DNA of 64,000 nucleotides. Origin: Candidatus Minthosoma equi. Its GTDB lineage: Bacteria; Bacteroidota; Bacteroidia; Bacteroidales; Bacteroidaceae. Within the stretch, counting starts at the first letter, position 1; every line of letters starts with the position of its first letter. Positions 62,043 through 64,000 of this stretch are shown one piece after another. The translations under genes and the position numbers were made by a program. The stretch covers positions 52,094-116,093 of the forward strand of contig JAGHUI010000008.1 of assembly GCA_018064885.1 (NCBI GenBank), given 5' to 3'. Under the pieces are notes generated by a model. That model was given only the letters and a program-made list of their open reading frames with translations. It made no database searches and was not told the origin of the DNA.

Positions 62043-62858
62043 GTGTCCATAGGTGTTTTTGACTCAGGTTATGGCGGATTGACCATACTCGATGGCATAC
62101 GCAGTCGCATGCCCCAGTACGATTACATCTACCTTGGTGACAATGCACGCGCTCCATACGGCACGCGATCATTCGATGTTGTTTACGAGTTTACGCTTCA
62201 AGCTGTCAAGAAACTCTTTGAGCTCGGTTGCCCACTTGTCATCCTCGGCTGCAATACCGCTTCGGCAAAAGCATTGCGATCAATACAGCAGCTGTATCTT
62301 CCTGAAAATGCACCAGACAGACGAGTTCTTGGCGTCATTCGTCCTACAGCAGAGATTGTAGGCAGTATGTCCAAAACAAGACACATAGGCGTTCTGGCAA
62401 CAGAGGGAACAATAAAGTCAGAGTCATACACCATTGAAATAGGCAAGCTCCACCCTGATTGCACCGTTGTTGGTCAAGCTTGTCCTATGTGGGTCCCATT
62501 GGTTGAGAACAATGAATTCGACAAACCCGGTGCTGATTATTTTGTCAAGGATTCCATCAACAAACTGATGGCGCAAGACCCTGAGATTGACACAATCATC
62601 CTTGGGTGTACACACTACCCTCTCCTGATGAATAAGATTAAGCAATTTCTTCCATCTGGCGTATCAGTCATCCCACAGGGAAAATACATTGCAGAAAGCC
62701 TTGAAGACTATCTGCATCGTCACACGGAAATGGAATCCAGACTAACAAAAGGCGGCACTTGCACATACTACACAACAGAGTCTCGCACCAAGTTCCGCGA
62801 GTGTGCAAACCTCTTTTTACAAGAGGAAGTCACAGTTGAAAGAGTGACACTTCTATAG
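62043..62858 (+). CDS. murI: Glutamate racemase
   Basis: Makes D-glutamate for peptidoglycan. 271 residues, GTG start at 62043 (VSIGVFDSGYGG after Met). The two catalytic Cys are in LGCNTASAKAL and LGCTHYPLLM; the first active-site Asp is in FDSGYGGL. DNARAPYGTRS also matches. Ends the skp-murI run; a 15-base inverted repeat follows. Confidence 0.95.
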   Translation: MSIGVFDSGYGGLTILDGIRSRMPQYDYIYLGDNARAPYGTRSFDVVYEFTLQAVKKLFELGCPLVILGCNTASAKALRSIQQLYLPENAPDRRVLGVIRPTAEIVGSMSKTRHIGVLATEGTIKSESYTIEIGKLHPDCTVVGQACPMWVPLVENNEFDKPGADYFVKDSINKLMAQDPEIDTIILGCTHYPLLMNKIKQFLPSGVSVIPQGKYIAESLEDYLHRHTEMESRLTKGGTCTYYTTESRTKFRECANLFLQEEVTVERVTLL

Positions 62859-62897
62859 ACCTTTTGCAAACCAAATGTTGCAACACTGTAAAATTTA

Positions 62898-62954
62898 GTG
62901 TCTTATTTCTAACGATTTTTGTAAAATAAACGAAAATTATTAGAAATAAGACAC
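62898..62954. repeat. 15-bp inverted repeat upstream of pckA
   Basis: gtgtcttatttctaa (62898-62912) and ttagaaataagacac (62940-62954) are perfect inverted copies with 27 bases between. No T-run beyond the local tttattttt. It lies between the murI stop and the pckA -7 box and could be a terminator or regulatory site. Confidence 0.65.
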
Positions 62955-62984
62955 ATTTATTTTTGTTCAAACAATAAATATGTG

Positions 62985-62992
62985 TAACTTTG
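62985..62992 (+). promoter_or_regulatory. -7 box for pckA
   Basis: taactttg, with ttttg about 20 bases upstream, 83 bases before the ATG at 63076. Good match to the Bacteroidetes pattern. Confidence 0.65.
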
Positions 62993-63075
62993 TCGTTGAA
63001 TAGGTAGCTAACGGGTAATAATGTTACCTTACTGTTTAGGATAATTATTCACTTTTTTAAACAACAATAAACACT

Positions 63076-64000
63076 ATGGCATTAGATTTGACACAGTATG
63101 GCATCACTGGTTCTACAGTGATCGCACACAATCCTTCTTACGAAGTACTCTTCGAGGAGGAGACAAAGGCAGGCCTCGAAGGTTATGAGGTTGGTCAGAA
63201 CACAGAGCTCAACGCAGTTAACGTAATGACAGGTATCTACACTGGTCGTTCTCCTAAGGATAAGTACATCGTTATGGACGAGAACTCTAAGGACACTGTA
63301 TGGTGGACAACTGACGAGTATAAGAACGACAACCATCCAATGTCTGAGGACGTATGGGCAACAGTTAAGGACATCGCTGTTAAGGAGCTCTGCAACAAGA
63401 ACCTCTATGTAGTTGATGCATTCTGTGGCGCAAACAAGGCTACACGTCTTGCTGTACGTTTCATCGTTGAGGTTGCATGGCAGGCACACTTCGTAACTAA
63501 CATGTTCATCCAGCCAACAGCTGAGGAACTTGCTGAGTTCGAGCCAAACTTCGTTATCTACAACGCTTCTAAGGCTAAGGTTTCTAACTACGCTGAGCTC
63601 GGCCTCAACTCTGAGACTTGTGTTGCATTCAACGTAACAAGCCGTGAGCAGGTTATCATCAACACTTGGTACGGTGGTGAAATGAAGAAGGGTATGTTCT
63701 CTATGCAGAACTACTACCTCCCACTCCAGGGCATCGCTTCAATGCACTGCTCTGCAAACTGCGACATGGAAGGCAAGAACACTGCTATCTTCTTCGGTCT
63801 CTCTGGTACAGGTAAGACTACTCTTTCTACTGACCCTAAGCGTCGCCTTATCGGTGATGACGAGCACGGTTGGGACGACGAGGGCGTATTCAACCTCGAA
63901 GGTGGTTGCTACGCTAAGGTTATCGGCCTTTCTAAGGAGCACGAGCCAGACATCTACGGTGCTATCAAGCGCAACGCTCTCCTCGAGAACGTAACTGTTG
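63076..64000 (+). CDS. pckA: ATP-dependent phosphoenolpyruvate carboxykinase, 3' end missing
   Basis: First 308 residues; the gene runs off the right edge (full length is near 535). Converts oxaloacetate and ATP to phosphoenolpyruvate, central to gluconeogenesis and to succinate fermentation in this group. Seen: [30 protein letters not shown] and the ATP loop [15 protein letters not shown] near residues 240-255, followed by [20 protein letters not shown]. Codon use is strongly biased (ctc, aag, gtt), as in highly expressed genes. The 84-base leader is AT-rich. Confidence 0.96.
   Translation, partial: MALDLTQYGITGSTVIAHNPSYEVLFEEETKAGLEGYEVGQNTELNAVNVMTGIYTGRSPKDKYIVMDENSKDTVWWTTDEYKNDNHPMSEDVWATVKDIAVKELCNKNLYVVDAFCGANKATRLAVRFIVEVAWQAHFVTNMFIQPTAEELAEFEPNFVIYNASKAKVSNYAELGLNSETCVAFNVTSREQVIINTWYGGEMKKGMFSMQNYYLPLQGIASMHCSANCDMEGKNTAIFFGLSGTGKTTLSTDPKRRLIGDDEHGWDDEGVFNLEGGCYAKVIGLSKEHEPDIYGAIKRNALLENVTV

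Overview
The window is a typical Bacteroidales chromosome segment, most likely from the Prevotella group. The genus is inferred from gene content only. Evidence includes -7 promoter boxes of the Bacteroidetes form TAnnTTTG before many genes, few recognisable Shine-Dalgarno sites, and Bacteroidetes-specific families (DUF4421, DUF6089, DUF6242, DUF2490, secreted proteins ending in a YDLxGR motif). The gene orders rimP-nusA-infB-cvpA-sufBCDS and uppS-bamA-skp-skp-skp-murI point the same way. About 46 protein genes, one of them a small gene of 54 codons, cover nearly all of the window. I see no rRNA, tRNA or CRISPR array and no complete insertion sequence.

Layout. Bases 1-626 hold the end of a methylthioadenosine/S-adenosylhomocysteine nucleosidase gene. 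Bases 1080-11465 (minus strand) form a very tight nine-gene operon: a von Willebrand A-like lipoprotein, a three-helix membrane protein, a tubulin/FtsZ-like protein, a large Hsp70/actin-fold protein, a membrane-anchored coiled-coil protein, a MotA/ExbB-like protein with a long coiled-coil tail, a MotB/OmpA-like protein, a 54-residue membrane protein, and a NUC1-type nuclease lipoprotein. Both cytoskeletal folds, a proton-motor-like stator pair and a nuclease in one operon make this the best candidate for a poorly described system. It resembles in parts the FtsZ-like/vWA/OmpA remodelling loci and the Zorya defence motor. A higBA-type toxin-antitoxin pair lies upstream. Two 280-bp copies (about 90% identical) of a terminator-promoter-structured leader unit sit directly before the nine-gene operon and before higBA.

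Bases 13344-26439 contain a DUF4421 barrel protein, a PurF homologue lacking its catalytic cysteine, an ABC-ATPase/DUF4435 pair (PARIS/OLD-like), asnB, tyrS, serB, a MATE exporter, an SpmA-SpmB fusion and a bile-acid-symporter-family protein. Bases 26530-34450 hold a secreted GH30-like glycosidase, a polysaccharide flippase, a small lipoprotein, an aldo/keto reductase, argH and a small SRPBCC-like protein. Bases 34527-48371 hold pyrE, pyrH, a cyclophilin, hisS, the Suf iron-sulfur operon and the translation/transcription operon rimP-nusA-infB-cvpA.

Bases 48642-52627 hold a five-gene cluster with a VTC polyphosphate-polymerase-like domain, DUF4956, DUF2490, a short secreted protein and a Cthe_2159-like carbohydrate-binding protein. 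The rest is a radical SAM protein, a SIR2 deacylase, and an envelope-biogenesis run (DUF6242, DUF6089, uppS, bamA, three skp-like chaperones, murI). The start of pckA is cut off by the window end.

Several intergenic regions carry ordered repeats: two 88-bp arrays of 21-bp palindromes 39 kb apart, 23-bp degenerate repeats beside them, 9- and 10-bp arrays between co-directional genes, and a hairpin with a conserved loop between convergent genes. Identities, domain limits and helix positions were judged by eye.
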